DNA from: JBCCCJ01 sp039029315
GTDB taxonomy: Bacteria > Bacteroidota > Bacteroidia > J057
DNA: 64,000 nucleotides
Assembly (NCBI GenBank): GCA_039029315.1
Contig: JBCCGK010000052.1
Location: 1-64,000 of the forward strand
Direction: 5' to 3'
The position numbers were made by a program, and so were the translations under genes. The notes under the pieces were generated by a model. It was given only the letters and a program-made list of their open reading frames with translations, was not told where the DNA came from and did no database searches. This document shows, in pieces, positions 33,790 to 43,478 of this stretch (the stretch's first letter is position 1; each line of letters starts with the position of its first letter).

Positions 33790-35700
33790 TCATCTACTTT
33801 TCTCTCGCTCCTCAATACGATCAATCAGTTTGATCAAGGATTTTTTGACTTCCGTGGCTGATCGTTGGGCTTCCTGACCAGGGAGGATGCCACTTTCTTT
33901 TTCTTGCTGTAAGTCATTCCACCTACTTGCAAGCAGGGTGATTTCGTTTCTGATATCTTTGAGTTGGTGGCTGCTTGCATAGCTGCGGATGGCTTCAATG
34001 ACTATTTTGATTTTGTTTTCGGCAATTTGATCCCGCCAGGTGTCAGTCAGTTTTTTACGTGCCAGCTTGCCTGCAAGATGATGGAGTTGTGAGATGGTGT
34101 GGGTCAGGGAACGGAGATAGACATGCGGGTCAGAGGCATCTGCTGGTATGTCGAGTTGCTGTGGAAGCTTCCTGGTTTCCCTGGCAAGTGTGTCCATGTC
34201 AAGCTGGACCGTTTTCTGAAAAGTTTGTAGCTGTTTGAGGTGTTGATCTTTTTGAATAATGTCTTCTTTCAGATGCCTGATTCTTTCTTTTTGTTCGCGA
34301 AGGGCCTGCCTCGATGCCTCAGGATCTTCTTTCTTTAAGGTCTGCTTCTCATTGACCAGATTCTGAATTTCTGCGCTCAGTTCTTTTATGCGAAGCTGGC
34401 TCGCCTGATGTTCTTTTTCCAGCTTTTGTCGGGTCGATTTTTCCTGATTGTAGGCATCTTCCAACAGAGACAGTTTCAGTTTCAGCTTGTTCTCCTCGCT
34501 TCCTTCTTCTTTTGAATCTGAAGCTATTTTCTGAGCGGTCTCATTCTTATTTGTTTTTGTTGGTATCATTCTCCGAAACCGCAGGAGAAAGTCTTTGAGT
34601 TTATTTACAGAAAACAGGAGTACATATTTAATCTGGTTTGGCAAGGGCTTTTCCTCTCTATACTTTTTGGAGAAATACCGTGGTTTGACGATGGAAAAAT
34701 ACACCAATATGAGACCAACAAACATCCCTATGCCAAGAGCGAGCGGGAGGTGAGTAAGTATATCGGACACGCTTACCTTTGCATCGTCGATTTGTTTCCG
34801 GGAGTAATGGATCAGAGGAGAGGCTGCTTCATGATCTTCGAGGATACGGGTTTCGGCCTTTGTCAAAGCTTTTGTGACGCTGTCTATGTACTGTCTTACT
34901 TCAGGGCTTTCTGCATTCAGATCCCATTGCTTCCGCTGGAATAGTGAACTCTCTACAAAAAACTTTGCTGAATCTACGATAGCAGACTGTTGGTTCAGAT
35001 CTTTCTCCAATGAAGCCCAATCCCATTTTTGGGCTCTAAAAAAGGGGCGGGAGTCACAGCTTTGACGAATACTTCTGATCTTTTCAAGGGAGTTCGCCAT
35101 TTTCTCTGACCATCTGTTGCCATCCACCAATCCTTTTTCAGCTTCCTGATAGACAGTTGATAAGAGAACTTGAAATTCAAGCGGTGTAGTGGCTGTCGTA
35201 TATTCTGATTTCCAGCTTTCTACTCCTTTTTCGACGATCGGAAGCAAGACCTGATTTCGAAAGCGCAGGTAATCTGAACCGGATTGGGTCTTGGGTCGGG
35301 CAGCAGAATTGCCTCTCCCATCATGCCCCCAACACGCCTCAAAGAAGAGAAGTAATTGATGGCCGAAATTGGCATGATCCAGTTCCTTCCGCAGGCGCAT
35401 TTTTTCCTGATCCAGTCGATCACCCCAATCCCTAACTCCTCCTTCTCTGGGAAGCAAGGGCATATAATCCCTGGGATTAGTCATGCCGTAATTATAGATA
35501 CAATCCTCACAAGAAAATTCATCCTTCTCATGGAACTTCTTAGGCATCGGCAGGAGGTAATCCAGTGTCCGACATGCCATTTCATCACAAATTTTTGTGA
35601 AGTCTCTCCTCAAGCTTGTCTGTTCCTGTCCCAGGGTGGTAAATGGAGACAGCATTCCCAACACAAGCAGTCCCCAAACAATTTGTCTGAATTTCAACAT
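33790..35700 (-). CDS. Large membrane protein with exported N-terminal and cytoplasmic coiled-coil domain
   Basis: 636 residues, not recognised. Signal peptide 1-24 (VLGMLSPFTTLGQ). An extracytoplasmic region of about 290 residues has four clustered cysteines (CDEMACRTLDY, FSCEDCIYNYG) that could form disulfides. One membrane helix at about 321-341 (LALGIGMFVGLILVYFSIV). The C-terminal half is charged; about 405-500 has strong heptad coiled-coil character (QEKSTRQKLEKEHQASQLRI, IRHLKEDIIQKDQHLKQLQ). The layout suggests a structural or signalling link between periplasm and cytoplasm. It diverges from another coiled-coil protein at 35850. Confidence 0.8.
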   Translation of the reverse strand: MLKFRQIVWGLLVLGMLSPFTTLGQEQTSLRRDFTKICDEMACRTLDYLLPMPKKFHEKDEFSCEDCIYNYGMTNPRDYMPLLPREGGVRDWGDRLDQEKMRLRKELDHANFGHQLLLFFEACWGHDGRGNSAARPKTQSGSDYLRFRNQVLLPIVEKGVESWKSEYTTATTPLEFQVLLSTVYQEAEKGLVDGNRWSEKMANSLEKIRSIRQSCDSRPFFRAQKWDWASLEKDLNQQSAIVDSAKFFVESSLFQRKQWDLNAESPEVRQYIDSVTKALTKAETRILEDHEAASPLIHYSRKQIDDAKVSVSDILTHLPLALGIGMFVGLILVYFSIVKPRYFSKKYREEKPLPNQIKYVLLFSVNKLKDFLLRFRRMIPTKTNKNETAQKIASDSKEEGSEENKLKLKLSLLEDAYNQEKSTRQKLEKEHQASQLRIKELSAEIQNLVNEKQTLKKEDPEASRQALREQKERIRHLKEDIIQKDQHLKQLQTFQKTVQLDMDTLARETRKLPQQLDIPADASDPHVYLRSLTHTISQLHHLAGKLARKKLTDTWRDQIAENKIKIVIEAIRSYASSHQLKDIRNEITLLASRWNDLQQEKESGILPGQEAQRSATEVKKSLIKLIDRIEEREKSR

Positions 35701-35849
35701 GAAAGGTGGATCATATGACTAGCATCTGGCCAAAGATAATAAGTTTCTTCACATAAGGTGTGACCTTCTCCACTTCTCCTCCGTCTCAATTGCAAACGGT
35801 CCACATTCAAACAACCCACGATTTATTTTTCACCCTTTTCTCTACAGCA

Positions 35850-36632
35850 ATGAAACGTACACTCACACTGATTTTTTCTCTGGTCTTTGCTCTGACCCTG
35901 GTCCAAGCTCAACAATCACAGGAAATCGTAGAAGGTAGTTTCCCTTTCCACAAAAAAATGGCAAGCAAAGCCAATGGTCTCGCCATCATCATTCAGGGCA
36001 AGCCCACTGATGTTGAGGAGGTCATGGAGCGCGTATTCAGAGCCGAACTTCAGTCTGGCAAGCTCAAAAGCATGAAACAAGGCGTGATGGGTATGGAGAG
36101 CGCACGGATTGCCCGTATGTCAGAACGGACACTGGATTATTTTTACAAAGTAGAAGGAACCTCCAATACACTCGACGGTCCTACCAAAGTGAGTCTCTTC
36201 CTCTCTGCTGGCAACAACAACTTTCTGGATTCTGACAAATATCCCGAAGAAATGGCAGCAGCAAAAAGAATGTTGAAGGAATTGCAAAGCAAGGTAGAAG
36301 GATATGAGTTGGAATTGGCCATCGCAGCACAGGAAGCAGCGGTCAAAGCTGCCTTGAAAGAGCAAGCTGATTATATCAAAGAGCGTGATGAATTGCTCAA
36401 AAAGCAAGAAAGCCTGGAACGAGAGGAACAAAACATCATCAAGAAACAGGCAGAACTCGAGCAGCGGTTGGCACAGGTGAAAGCTGATCAACTCAGTACA
36501 CAGGAAGATATCTCTACCTATGCTGAGAGGCAGACGATCTACATCCAGCGAGTCGAAAAGGAAAAGAAAGATTTGGCTGACTTGAAAGCCAAACAAAGTC
36601 CTGCCAGTATTATCAGCACAAACAACAGGTAG
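35850..36632 (+). CDS. Exported coiled-coil protein
   Basis: 260 residues from the ATG at 35850. Signal peptide 1-21 (LIFSLVFALTLVQAQ). Residues 25-135 form a compact alpha/beta domain (KKMASKANGLAIIIQGKPTD). From about 140 it is a long helix rich in Glu, Lys and Gln (ELLKKQESLEREEQNIIKKQ), a likely coiled coil. No lipobox. No known family recognised. It diverges from the coiled-coil membrane protein at 33790 with a 150-bp gap, so the two might act together. Confidence 0.8.
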   Translation: MKRTLTLIFSLVFALTLVQAQQSQEIVEGSFPFHKKMASKANGLAIIIQGKPTDVEEVMERVFRAELQSGKLKSMKQGVMGMESARIARMSERTLDYFYKVEGTSNTLDGPTKVSLFLSAGNNNFLDSDKYPEEMAAAKRMLKELQSKVEGYELELAIAAQEAAVKAALKEQADYIKERDELLKKQESLEREEQNIIKKQAELEQRLAQVKADQLSTQEDISTYAERQTIYIQRVEKEKKDLADLKAKQSPASIISTNNR

Positions 36633-36702
36633 TCCAAAATTGCAATTGTACATATGGTGGGGACCCGGCATCCAGGGTCCCTTTTGCTGTGACTGCCATG
36701 TG

Positions 36703-37812
36703 TCATCTCTTCAAGATTGACTTGAGCATATTCTGAACCAGGGCTTCTTCCCAGGCATAAGAGGAAGGATCGTGCTCAGGGGGAGAAGTCTTCCAGGCAT
36801 CCAGGTGCTGAAGCAGCTCATCTGCATCCATTGTCTTTTCCCATCCAATTCCCAGCCGATGTTCCGCATCAAAGGTCTTCCAGACAGGATTCGGGGAATA
36901 CAATAGTGGCTTGTCAGCGGCCATATACTCATAAAACTTTGTTGGGATTTTGTCTTGAATATGAGGCAACAGATGGTAGAGTCCCATCCCCATCTCACAG
37001 TGGCGAATGAGGTGCAGGATATCGGCATAAGGAACATATTGCCGCCCACCTACCACATGAATCCGGGATGAATATGAACTTGCCTGAATGCGTTCTTGTA
37101 AGTCCTCCAACAAATCGCCTTGATGCGTATGGCCAGCAATCACCAACTCAAATGGCCGAAGGGCCGTCAGGCTTTCCCAGATCTCGATGGCTTCAAACAG
37201 GCCCCATTCTTTGGCAATGGTACCGGAATAAAGCAGATAGGGATGTTCTGGAAGGGACAGCGAGATGTCGCTGTTACTCGCCGCTGCCTGAAAAGTATTG
37301 GGCAGGACAAACACATTCTTCGCCCCAAGCATATTGTCATAACAGGTTTCGGCATAACTTACAGCGTCTACCCATCGCATCGCCAGACGTTCCCAGCTTC
37401 GAATCAGTCTCGCTAGTGGATGTCTCAACCAGCGAGGATAATGACGCCCTCCCCGAATATTGGCAGCATAGTCTTCATGGACATCATAAATGATCCTGGC
37501 TTTTAGAAATATCTTTAGAAAATAGCCCAGGCCTAAGAGTTCGGGGCTGTGTAGGGTATAGATATCTGCCCGGATCTTGATAGCTCTTGGCAAGATATAG
37601 AATGCATAAGCAAAGCGCTTCAATGCCAATCGCCGAAAGTAGCGGATATGGTACAGATGCATCTCTTTTTCAGTTCTATACGCATTTTCCTCTCCTCTAC
37701 CAATGATGCTCACCTGAAAGCCTAACAGCTGTTGAGATAGAGCCAGCTTGTAAAAGATCCTGGTGTGGGTAACTGGATTAAGGACGGTGATATGACAGAT
37801 GGATTTCTGCAT
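36703..37812 (-). CDS. Glycosyltransferase, GT4-like (GT-B fold)
   Basis: 369 residues. The N-terminal domain starts with ICHITVLNPVTHTRIFYKLALS, a short Rossmann strand and loop. IYDVHEDYAANIRGGR and the second-domain motifs YLLYSGTIAKEWGLFEAIE and ILHLIRHCEMGMGLYHL with IPTKFYEYMAADKPLLYSP resemble GT4 nucleotide-sugar binding, with the EYMA glutamate as ligand. It probably adds a sugar to a cell-surface glycan. It ends a minus-strand run after a membrane protein (15 bp apart) and a flippase. Confidence 0.87.
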   Translation of the reverse strand: MQKSICHITVLNPVTHTRIFYKLALSQQLLGFQVSIIGRGEENAYRTEKEMHLYHIRYFRRLALKRFAYAFYILPRAIKIRADIYTLHSPELLGLGYFLKIFLKARIIYDVHEDYAANIRGGRHYPRWLRHPLARLIRSWERLAMRWVDAVSYAETCYDNMLGAKNVFVLPNTFQAAASNSDISLSLPEHPYLLYSGTIAKEWGLFEAIEIWESLTALRPFELVIAGHTHQGDLLEDLQERIQASSYSSRIHVVGGRQYVPYADILHLIRHCEMGMGLYHLLPHIQDKIPTKFYEYMAADKPLLYSPNPVWKTFDAEHRLGIGWEKTMDADELLQHLDAWKTSPPEHDPSSYAWEEALVQNMLKSILKR

Positions 37813-37827
37813 AAATATCAGAACCGC

Positions 37828-38517
37828 TTACAAATCTTCCTCTCCGATCTCCTCGATCATGATTTCAGAAGGATCCGGGACCGGCACAAGAGAATTCTTG
37901 TGCGCTCGACGGAAGATTTGGTAGAAAAAAATGGTGTTCAGAAGGTTAAACACAAAGAATGCCACGCCAATTCCCATAAAAACAAAATTCAGAATCGTCC
38001 CATCCATCGATACTTCAGACCTCATATTGGCCAATAACAATTGCACAATCGTCAGTATCCTCAAGCCTATGATGGTGTATACCAGGTGAATCTTTCTTCC
38101 AAAAAGATCCTGCGGCATTCGAAGGATCAGGAGGATCAGCACGATCATTACGGCTGAGGGAAAAATAGAGAAGAGAAAATGTCCGTACCAGGAAGACAAA
38201 TCCGGTTGCAAGGCAGAACCAAATCCTAGTATCGAATAGAGAATTGTGGTCAATACATACAAAAGGAAGCCCCAATCTGCCTTGTAAAATCGAAACTGCT
38301 CATGGAGGATTTTCCACAGCACCAACATGGCATAGAGATAAATCAAACTCGGCAAAAAAGAACTGAAAAGGTTAATTTGTATGAGCGTCCAGTCATACAT
38401 GTCGAACCAGGGATAAAGTAAATTTATCGCCTTGGAATAGAGGAATCCAACCCAAATGACTATGGCAGCTGTTCTGGGATTCAGGAAAGTAAAACGAGAA
38501 AGATTGATGGTTGCCAT
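37828..38517 (-). CDS. Polytopic membrane protein, unrecognised
   Basis: 229 residues with about six membrane helices (for instance IVIWVGFLYSKAINLLYPW, LFSSFLPSLIYLYAMLVLW, FSIFPSAVMIVLILLILRM). The C-terminal tail is cytoplasmic and acidic (DPSEIMIEEIGEEDL). It starts the two-gene minus-strand unit with the glycosyltransferase at 36703. It may take part in export or assembly of the same glycan, but only position supports that. Confidence 0.75.
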   Translation of the reverse strand: MATINLSRFTFLNPRTAAIVIWVGFLYSKAINLLYPWFDMYDWTLIQINLFSSFLPSLIYLYAMLVLWKILHEQFRFYKADWGFLLYVLTTILYSILGFGSALQPDLSSWYGHFLFSIFPSAVMIVLILLILRMPQDLFGRKIHLVYTIIGLRILTIVQLLLANMRSEVSMDGTILNFVFMGIGVAFFVFNLLNTIFFYQIFRRAHKNSLVPVPDPSEIMIEEIGEEDL

Positions 38518-38686
38518 TCGATAGGTTTTTATGGAAGGATGGTAATATGGATCATGCTTGATAGGAACTTTTGCTTGGCATACAGCTTGTTTGGAGGCAG
38601 TGGAGATCTAAGTTTGGATAGTTTAGGAAGGGGATCGACCTCTCGCCATATGTCCTTATTTCTGTATCCTCTGGTCCATTTTCCTG

Positions 38687-38730
38687 AGAGACCGTTTGAG
38701 TTTGAACAGAAACTCCCCAAAACCGTCTCT
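38687..38730. repeat. Mini palindromic repeat (family copy 2)
   Basis: AGAGACCGTTT at 38687 and AAACCGTCTCT ending at 38730 are near-exact inverted ends; inside, GAGTTT and AAACTC pair around a 6-nt loop. At 44 bp it looks like a deleted form of the element at 44.2 kb. It lies about 50 bp after the flippase stop and could act as its terminator. Confidence 0.6.
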
Positions 38731-38778
38731 TAGCCAATTTGCAGCTATTTCCTCACATTCCAAGATTGAATATTTATG

Positions 38779-40122
38779 TCAGGATTTCACCCGAAACCCC
38801 CGGATTTGTTCCATAGTCAGTAACTTCAGCACAAATATCCCTCCGATAAAGCCAATGCCGGATAGTCCCGTAACCCATAACCAGCTCAGACCTGTCCATT
38901 GCAAGCCAAACATCATCACTGCCAACAAGCCAGCCAGCAAAAACAGGCGAAACATCTGAGACCATGGGACCTCTATGTCAAGATGTCGAGAAATGTAGAT
39001 CACATACGCTACATCCATGAGGGCATAACTTAGCAAAGTTGACCAGGCACAGGCGATTGCTCCATATGTAGGAATAAAGATCGCATTCAGGACAATATTC
39101 AATCCAATGGCCACAGCCACCATTCTGTTGACGTAGCGTTCATATCCCGTAGAAGTCAGAAGCGTGCTAAAAATAGCGAATACCGCATTGAGCAAAGCTG
39201 CACCAAATAAGGCTTGAAGGCAAGATCGCATGACAGCCAATTCTTCCACCGTGCTATTGTCATACAGAAATAACAACTGTTCTCCATAAAAGAAAACAAA
39301 GACTGAGACAAAAATCAATGGCAAGGATGCAATGATCTGTCCAAAATGCAACAATCTTTCCTGCTCTTTGATATCATTGATAAAGAAGGCGAATCGGGCA
39401 AAAAAGATTGGCAGGACTGTCCAAAGATACATGCTGAAGGCATCCAGCCAGCGATAGGCAGCTACGTATAAACCATTGGCGGTTTCTCCGGCCATTCTTT
39501 CCAGCATCACCTGATCCACCTTGTCGTGAATCGAATAGAGCACTGTCATCATAGCGAATGGCAAACTCTGCTTCACAATTTTGGCAATCAAGGGCCGATC
39601 CAATTGGGGTGCCATCCAGCCATACAATCTCAGCAGCACCATATAGCAAATGAGAATACTGATCCCAATTGCGAGCAGACGCCCATAGACAAACCTGTCT
39701 ATATCCATCCCTGTTACGAATAACACTCCTACAATGATGAGCAATACGACCCGATCCAGAACGGAAAAGATTCCGTCGATCCGAAATCGTTGCATCGCCT
39801 GAAAATTTGCGCGAAAAAATTGAAGAATTTGTCCACCACCATGAACCAGACACAGCAGCAACAAGATGTATAGTTTTCGCTCTCCATAACCCAGCATCCA
39901 ACCAGCTCCCACCATCACAAAAGGATAAACGAGGGTAATAAAGACTTTGAATGTCAGCAAATTCGGAAAGTAAGAACGCATCAACTCAGGCTGTCCAGCC
40001 AGGGTCTTGGTAGCATAATAGTTCACTCCTAAATCTGCCAATGTGATGAAGAGGAACCCAAAAGACAAGAGTGCTGCATACATCCCCCAATCTGCATGCC
40101 CAATCACATCCTGCACTTTCAT
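38779..40122 (-). CDS. Oligosaccharide flippase family (Wzx-like, MATE/MOP fold); true start unclear
   Basis: 447 residues from the first ATG at 40122, about 12 membrane helices. VIGHADWGMYAALLSFGFLFITLADLGVN (two joined family motifs) and LRLYGWMAPQLD fit polysaccharide flippases that move lipid-linked sugars across the inner membrane. The 26 codons upstream of this ATG, up to 40200, still read as protein and supply the missing first helix (IKSLFANISLVVLLNLLVKP), but contain no ATG, GTG or TTG before a stop at 40228. The start may have been lost or shifted by the adjacent tandem repeat, or a non-standard start is used. A glycosyltransferase lies downstream. Confidence 0.87.
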   Translation of the reverse strand: MKVQDVIGHADWGMYAALLSFGFLFITLADLGVNYYATKTLAGQPELMRSYFPNLLTFKVFITLVYPFVMVGAGWMLGYGERKLYILLLLCLVHGGGQILQFFRANFQAMQRFRIDGIFSVLDRVVLLIIVGVLFVTGMDIDRFVYGRLLAIGISILICYMVLLRLYGWMAPQLDRPLIAKIVKQSLPFAMMTVLYSIHDKVDQVMLERMAGETANGLYVAAYRWLDAFSMYLWTVLPIFFARFAFFINDIKEQERLLHFGQIIASLPLIFVSVFVFFYGEQLLFLYDNSTVEELAVMRSCLQALFGAALLNAVFAIFSTLLTSTGYERYVNRMVAVAIGLNIVLNAIFIPTYGAIACAWSTLLSYALMDVAYVIYISRHLDIEVPWSQMFRLFLLAGLLAVMMFGLQWTGLSWLWVTGLSGIGFIGGIFVLKLLTMEQIRGFRVKS

Positions 40123-40216
40123 CTCAACCAGAACCCATACTGGCTTGACCAGGAGGTTGAGCAGAACAACGAGGCTGATATTGGCAAAGAGGGATTTGAT
40201 AAATGAGGGGCTTGTT

Positions 40217-40248
40217 GGGTTATTGGGTTATTGGGGATTGGGGATTGG
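40217..40248. repeat. Short tandem repeat upstream of flippase
   Basis: Two copies of GGGTTATT (40217-40232) followed by two copies of GGGGATT (40233-40246) and GG. The repeat lies exactly where the flippase start codon would be expected on the minus strand, with units of 8 and 7 bp that change frame on slippage. Confidence 0.85.
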
Positions 40249-40344
40249 TTAATCTGTATCGCTATCGTCTGGTGGATGTGAGAATGATCCTGCGAGGGGT
40301 AAAGATACATTTTCTATTGGTGATCTTAGCACCCATATTTGTGG

Positions 40345-41130
40345 ATGAATTCATTGCAACTGACAGACCTGAGAATCACAATCATCGGATTGGGGAATCT
40401 GGCCTGGAATCTTATTCCGAATCTTCAGGCCATAGGGCATGTCCAGCAAATCATTGGACGATCCAATGTGGACGCTTTTCGGGAAACTTATCAGATTCCC
40501 TTTGCCGCAAAATCACTTGGAGAGCTGCACCCTGAGACGAATTTGGTATTCTTGACCGTGGGAGATCAGGCCATCCCTTCCGTGGCCAGCACCCTGGCAA
40601 GCCTGTCCAGAACTGACTGTTTGTTTGTGCATTGTTCAGGTAGCACCCCGCTTTCTTCTTTGGCTGATCTTGGCGCTCACATCGGTGTCTTGTATCCCTT
40701 CCAAACGTTCACCCGACAGCAGCTTCGTTCCTTCAGAGAGGTTCCTCTTTTCATAGAAGGGAACTCACATGTTCTGGCAACACTCCGTGCACTTGCAGAT
40801 GCGCTGTCCGAGCAGGTTCACCAACTGGATTCTTTGGGCAGACGGCAGCTCCATCTAGCAGGTGTGCTCTCCTGCAATTTCACCAATCTTCTGTATCGTC
40901 TGTCTGAGGACCTGATTCAGAAAGATTCTACGATGGACTTTCAGGTCTTTGAACCTTTGGTTCGGACCCATATCGAGAATGTCTTTTCAGCAGGCCCACG
41001 ATTTAGTCAAACAGGACCTGCCATCCGAAGAGATGAACGCACCCTTGCTCTCCACATGGATCTGTTGAAGGATCAGCCCCGGATTCAGCTATTGTATCAA
41101 CTCATGACTGAATTGATACAAGACGATTGA
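40345..41130 (+). CDS. DUF2520 / Rossmann-like NAD(P)-binding protein
   Basis: 261 residues from the ATG at 40345 (TTG at 40339 also in frame). LRITIIGLGNLAWNLIPNL is an N-terminal GxGxxA/G dinucleotide-binding motif. The ProC-like fold continues with LVFLTVGDQAIPSV, LFVHCSGSTPLSSL, IGVLYPFQTFTRQ, and the C-terminal all-helical DUF2520 domain (LHLAGVLSCNFTNLLY, FSQTGPAIRRDERTLALHM). Homologues are called NADP oxidoreductase or pyrroline-5-carboxylate reductase-like; the substrate is unknown. Confidence 0.88.
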   Translation: MNSLQLTDLRITIIGLGNLAWNLIPNLQAIGHVQQIIGRSNVDAFRETYQIPFAAKSLGELHPETNLVFLTVGDQAIPSVASTLASLSRTDCLFVHCSGSTPLSSLADLGAHIGVLYPFQTFTRQQLRSFREVPLFIEGNSHVLATLRALADALSEQVHQLDSLGRRQLHLAGVLSCNFTNLLYRLSEDLIQKDSTMDFQVFEPLVRTHIENVFSAGPRFSQTGPAIRRDERTLALHMDLLKDQPRIQLLYQLMTELIQDD

Positions 41131-41157
41131 TAGGCTCTCTTGATACAGTCAGGGCAA

Positions 41158-42462
41158 TCAAATGTATTCCTTTTTCACTTCCTCTACAGACTTCAGCTTG
41201 CCGAGGGACTTGGCAACCAACATCGAGACACAGGTATCGCCAGATACATTGATGATGGTACGGACCATGTCCAGCGGTCGGTCCACAGAAAGAATCATTG
41301 CCAAGGCAATGGGCAGGCGTTCTGCGGGGAATCCCACCGATTCGAGAACGATCACGAGCATGATGATCCCAGCACTTGGAGCTGCAGCCGTTCCGATAGA
41401 AGCCAGTGTAGCGGTCAATACAATCGCCAATTGGTCCATCAGTCCAAGTTCTATTCCCATCACCTGACAAGCAAATACAGCCGCGATCCCTTGCATCAGG
41501 CTGGTGGCATCCATATTCACTGTCGCGCCTACCGGACAGACAAAGCTGGCGATTTCTTTTTCTACCCCCAGATTTTCCTCCACAACCTCCATCGTTACTG
41601 GCAAGGTTGCCATGCTGGAGCTGGTCGAAAAAGCGACCAACTGCGCAGGAATGATTCCTCTCAAATAAAAGCCCGGAGATCGCCCTGCAAAGAATCGAAC
41701 CAAAATCACGTAAAAGCCCAGCAAGCTGGCCATTCCCAACAACATCACCCCCCCATAGCTCAGCAGGGCTTTGAAGAGTTCTGCATTGGTGGTCTCCACG
41801 ACCAGAGAGGCAATCAATGCAAATACTGCATATGGCGCTACCAACATGATCACATCCACCATTTTCAACATCACATCATTTACCGTATCGAACAATTCCT
41901 TTAATGGTTTTTGTTTGTCGACCGGTAAGAGCAACAGACATACGGCAAAAAGCACGACAAAGAAAATGATCTGCAACATCTTCCCATTGTTGCCAGCTGC
42001 TTCAACAATATTCTGCGGGACCAGATTGACGAAAAAATCCAGTGGTCCCTTCTCCTTCGACTCTCCAGCTGCTTCCAATTTTGTCGTAACAACCGAGGTA
42101 TAGTCCTTGGAGAGCTCTGTGAGGGTTTCTTCACTCACTTGTGAACCTGGCGCAAATAGATTGACCAAAAATAGCCCGATGATGACCGCAACCACTGTCG
42201 TAAACAAGTACAATACAACAGTTCTTCCCCCGATTCTGGACAGTGAGGCCATGTCTTTCAGGTCCGAGACTCCCTTGGAAAGAGAGACGATCACAAGGGG
42301 GACCGCAATCAATTTGAGTAAATTGATAAACATCTTGCCAAAGGGGCTGATCCAATCTCTGACAACTTCCGGTCCCCAACTGATCTGTGCAGCAATCAGA
42401 CCGATGACAACACCCAGGACCATTCCGATTAATATCTTCCAATGAAATGCAAGTTTTGGCAT
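41158..42462 (-). CDS. Dicarboxylate/amino acid:cation symporter (DAACS family)
   Basis: 434 residues from the ATG at 42462 (a TTG at 42495 is in frame). About eight membrane helices plus re-entrant hairpins. Hairpin 1 has FSTSSSMATLPVTME, a serine-rich motif of the family. VCPVGATVNMDATSLMQGIA and TATLASIGTAAAPSAGIIML (with a degenerate serine pattern) match the NMDGT and hairpin 2 regions. It imports glutamate, aspartate or C4-dicarboxylates with Na+ or H+. An unusually long loop at about 115-150 contains VVTTKLEAAGESKEKGP. Confidence 0.93.
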   Translation of the reverse strand: MPKLAFHWKILIGMVLGVVIGLIAAQISWGPEVVRDWISPFGKMFINLLKLIAVPLVIVSLSKGVSDLKDMASLSRIGGRTVVLYLFTTVVAVIIGLFLVNLFAPGSQVSEETLTELSKDYTSVVTTKLEAAGESKEKGPLDFFVNLVPQNIVEAAGNNGKMLQIIFFVVLFAVCLLLLPVDKQKPLKELFDTVNDVMLKMVDVIMLVAPYAVFALIASLVVETTNAELFKALLSYGGVMLLGMASLLGFYVILVRFFAGRSPGFYLRGIIPAQLVAFSTSSSMATLPVTMEVVEENLGVEKEIASFVCPVGATVNMDATSLMQGIAAVFACQVMGIELGLMDQLAIVLTATLASIGTAAAPSAGIIMLVIVLESVGFPAERLPIALAMILSVDRPLDMVRTIINVSGDTCVSMLVAKSLGKLKSVEEVKKEYI

Positions 42463-42513
42463 GACGACAAGATTTTTCTGTAATTTTCCCAACAATACTC
42501 AAAAATTTGAACT

Positions 42514-43425
42514 ATGACTATTTTCCGGTTGATTCTCCCCTATATCCTGCTATGTTTTTTCTTATCCCCCCTCAACACTCATGCTCAGTCTTCTGATCTC
42601 CTTGAGCGCGTAACGCATCACTATGCTGATCATGATGGGGTGAAGATTCATTATGTCAGTCTGGGTGAAGGGCCATTGGCGGTGATGGTGCATGGCTTTC
42701 CTGATTTTTGGTACACCTGGCGTGATCAAATGGAAGCCTTGGCCAAGACGCATCGTGTTGTCGCGGTAGATCTGAGAGGATACAACAAAAGTGATCAACC
42801 TGAGGGGGTAGACAAGTACAAGATGGAATTGCTGATTGGAGATATTGCTGCTGTGATTGCAGATGCAGGAGAAGAAAAAGCCATCGTCATTGGCCATGAT
42901 TGGGGAGGCATGGTCTCCTGGAGTGTGGCCATGTATCGCCCGGATCTGGTAGAGAAACTCATCATCTGCAATCTCCCGCACCCCAATGGCCTATCACGCG
43001 AACTTGCCAACAATCCTGATCAACAAAAAAATAGTCAGTATGCCCGCAATTTTCAGCAGGAAGATGCACACAAGCAACTGACGGCCGAAGGCCTGACCTT
43101 TTGGGTCAAAGATACCTTGGCCAAACCCCATTACCTTCAAGCTTTTCGGCGGTCCAGTTTTGAAGCTATGCTCAATTATTACAAAGCCAATTATCCAAAA
43201 CCGCCCTATACGCAACCACAGAATTCGCCTCCGATTGTCCAATGCCCTGTCCTGATGATTCATGGGCTGGATGATCCGGCATTGTTGGCTTCTGGCCTTA
43301 ATAATACCTGGGAGTGGCTCAAGCAGGATTTGACGCTGGTAACCATTCCCGGTGCAGGGCATTTTGTCCAACAGGATGCCGCAGATATGGTTTCCCGAAG
43401 TATGCTGATGTGGTTGAATCGCTAG
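42514..43425 (+). CDS. Exported epoxide hydrolase-like alpha/beta hydrolase
   Basis: 303 residues. Signal peptide 1-25 (ILLCFFLSPLNTHAQ). H60-G-F-P is the oxyanion motif, nucleophile D129 lies in IGHDWGG, and H283 (PGAGHFVQQD) is the base. The Asp nucleophile and HGFPDFWYTWR point to epoxide hydrolases or related dehalogenases rather than esterases. It would act in the periplasm. Convergence with no operon partner is evident; it diverges from the symporter at 41158. Confidence 0.87.
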   Translation: MTIFRLILPYILLCFFLSPLNTHAQSSDLLERVTHHYADHDGVKIHYVSLGEGPLAVMVHGFPDFWYTWRDQMEALAKTHRVVAVDLRGYNKSDQPEGVDKYKMELLIGDIAAVIADAGEEKAIVIGHDWGGMVSWSVAMYRPDLVEKLIICNLPHPNGLSRELANNPDQQKNSQYARNFQQEDAHKQLTAEGLTFWVKDTLAKPHYLQAFRRSSFEAMLNYYKANYPKPPYTQPQNSPPIVQCPVLMIHGLDDPALLASGLNNTWEWLKQDLTLVTIPGAGHFVQQDAADMVSRSMLMWLNR

Positions 43426-43478
43426 GCTTTATGCTGCGGAGCATACGTTTCACAGTAGCAGTTCCCAAAAATTAATCT

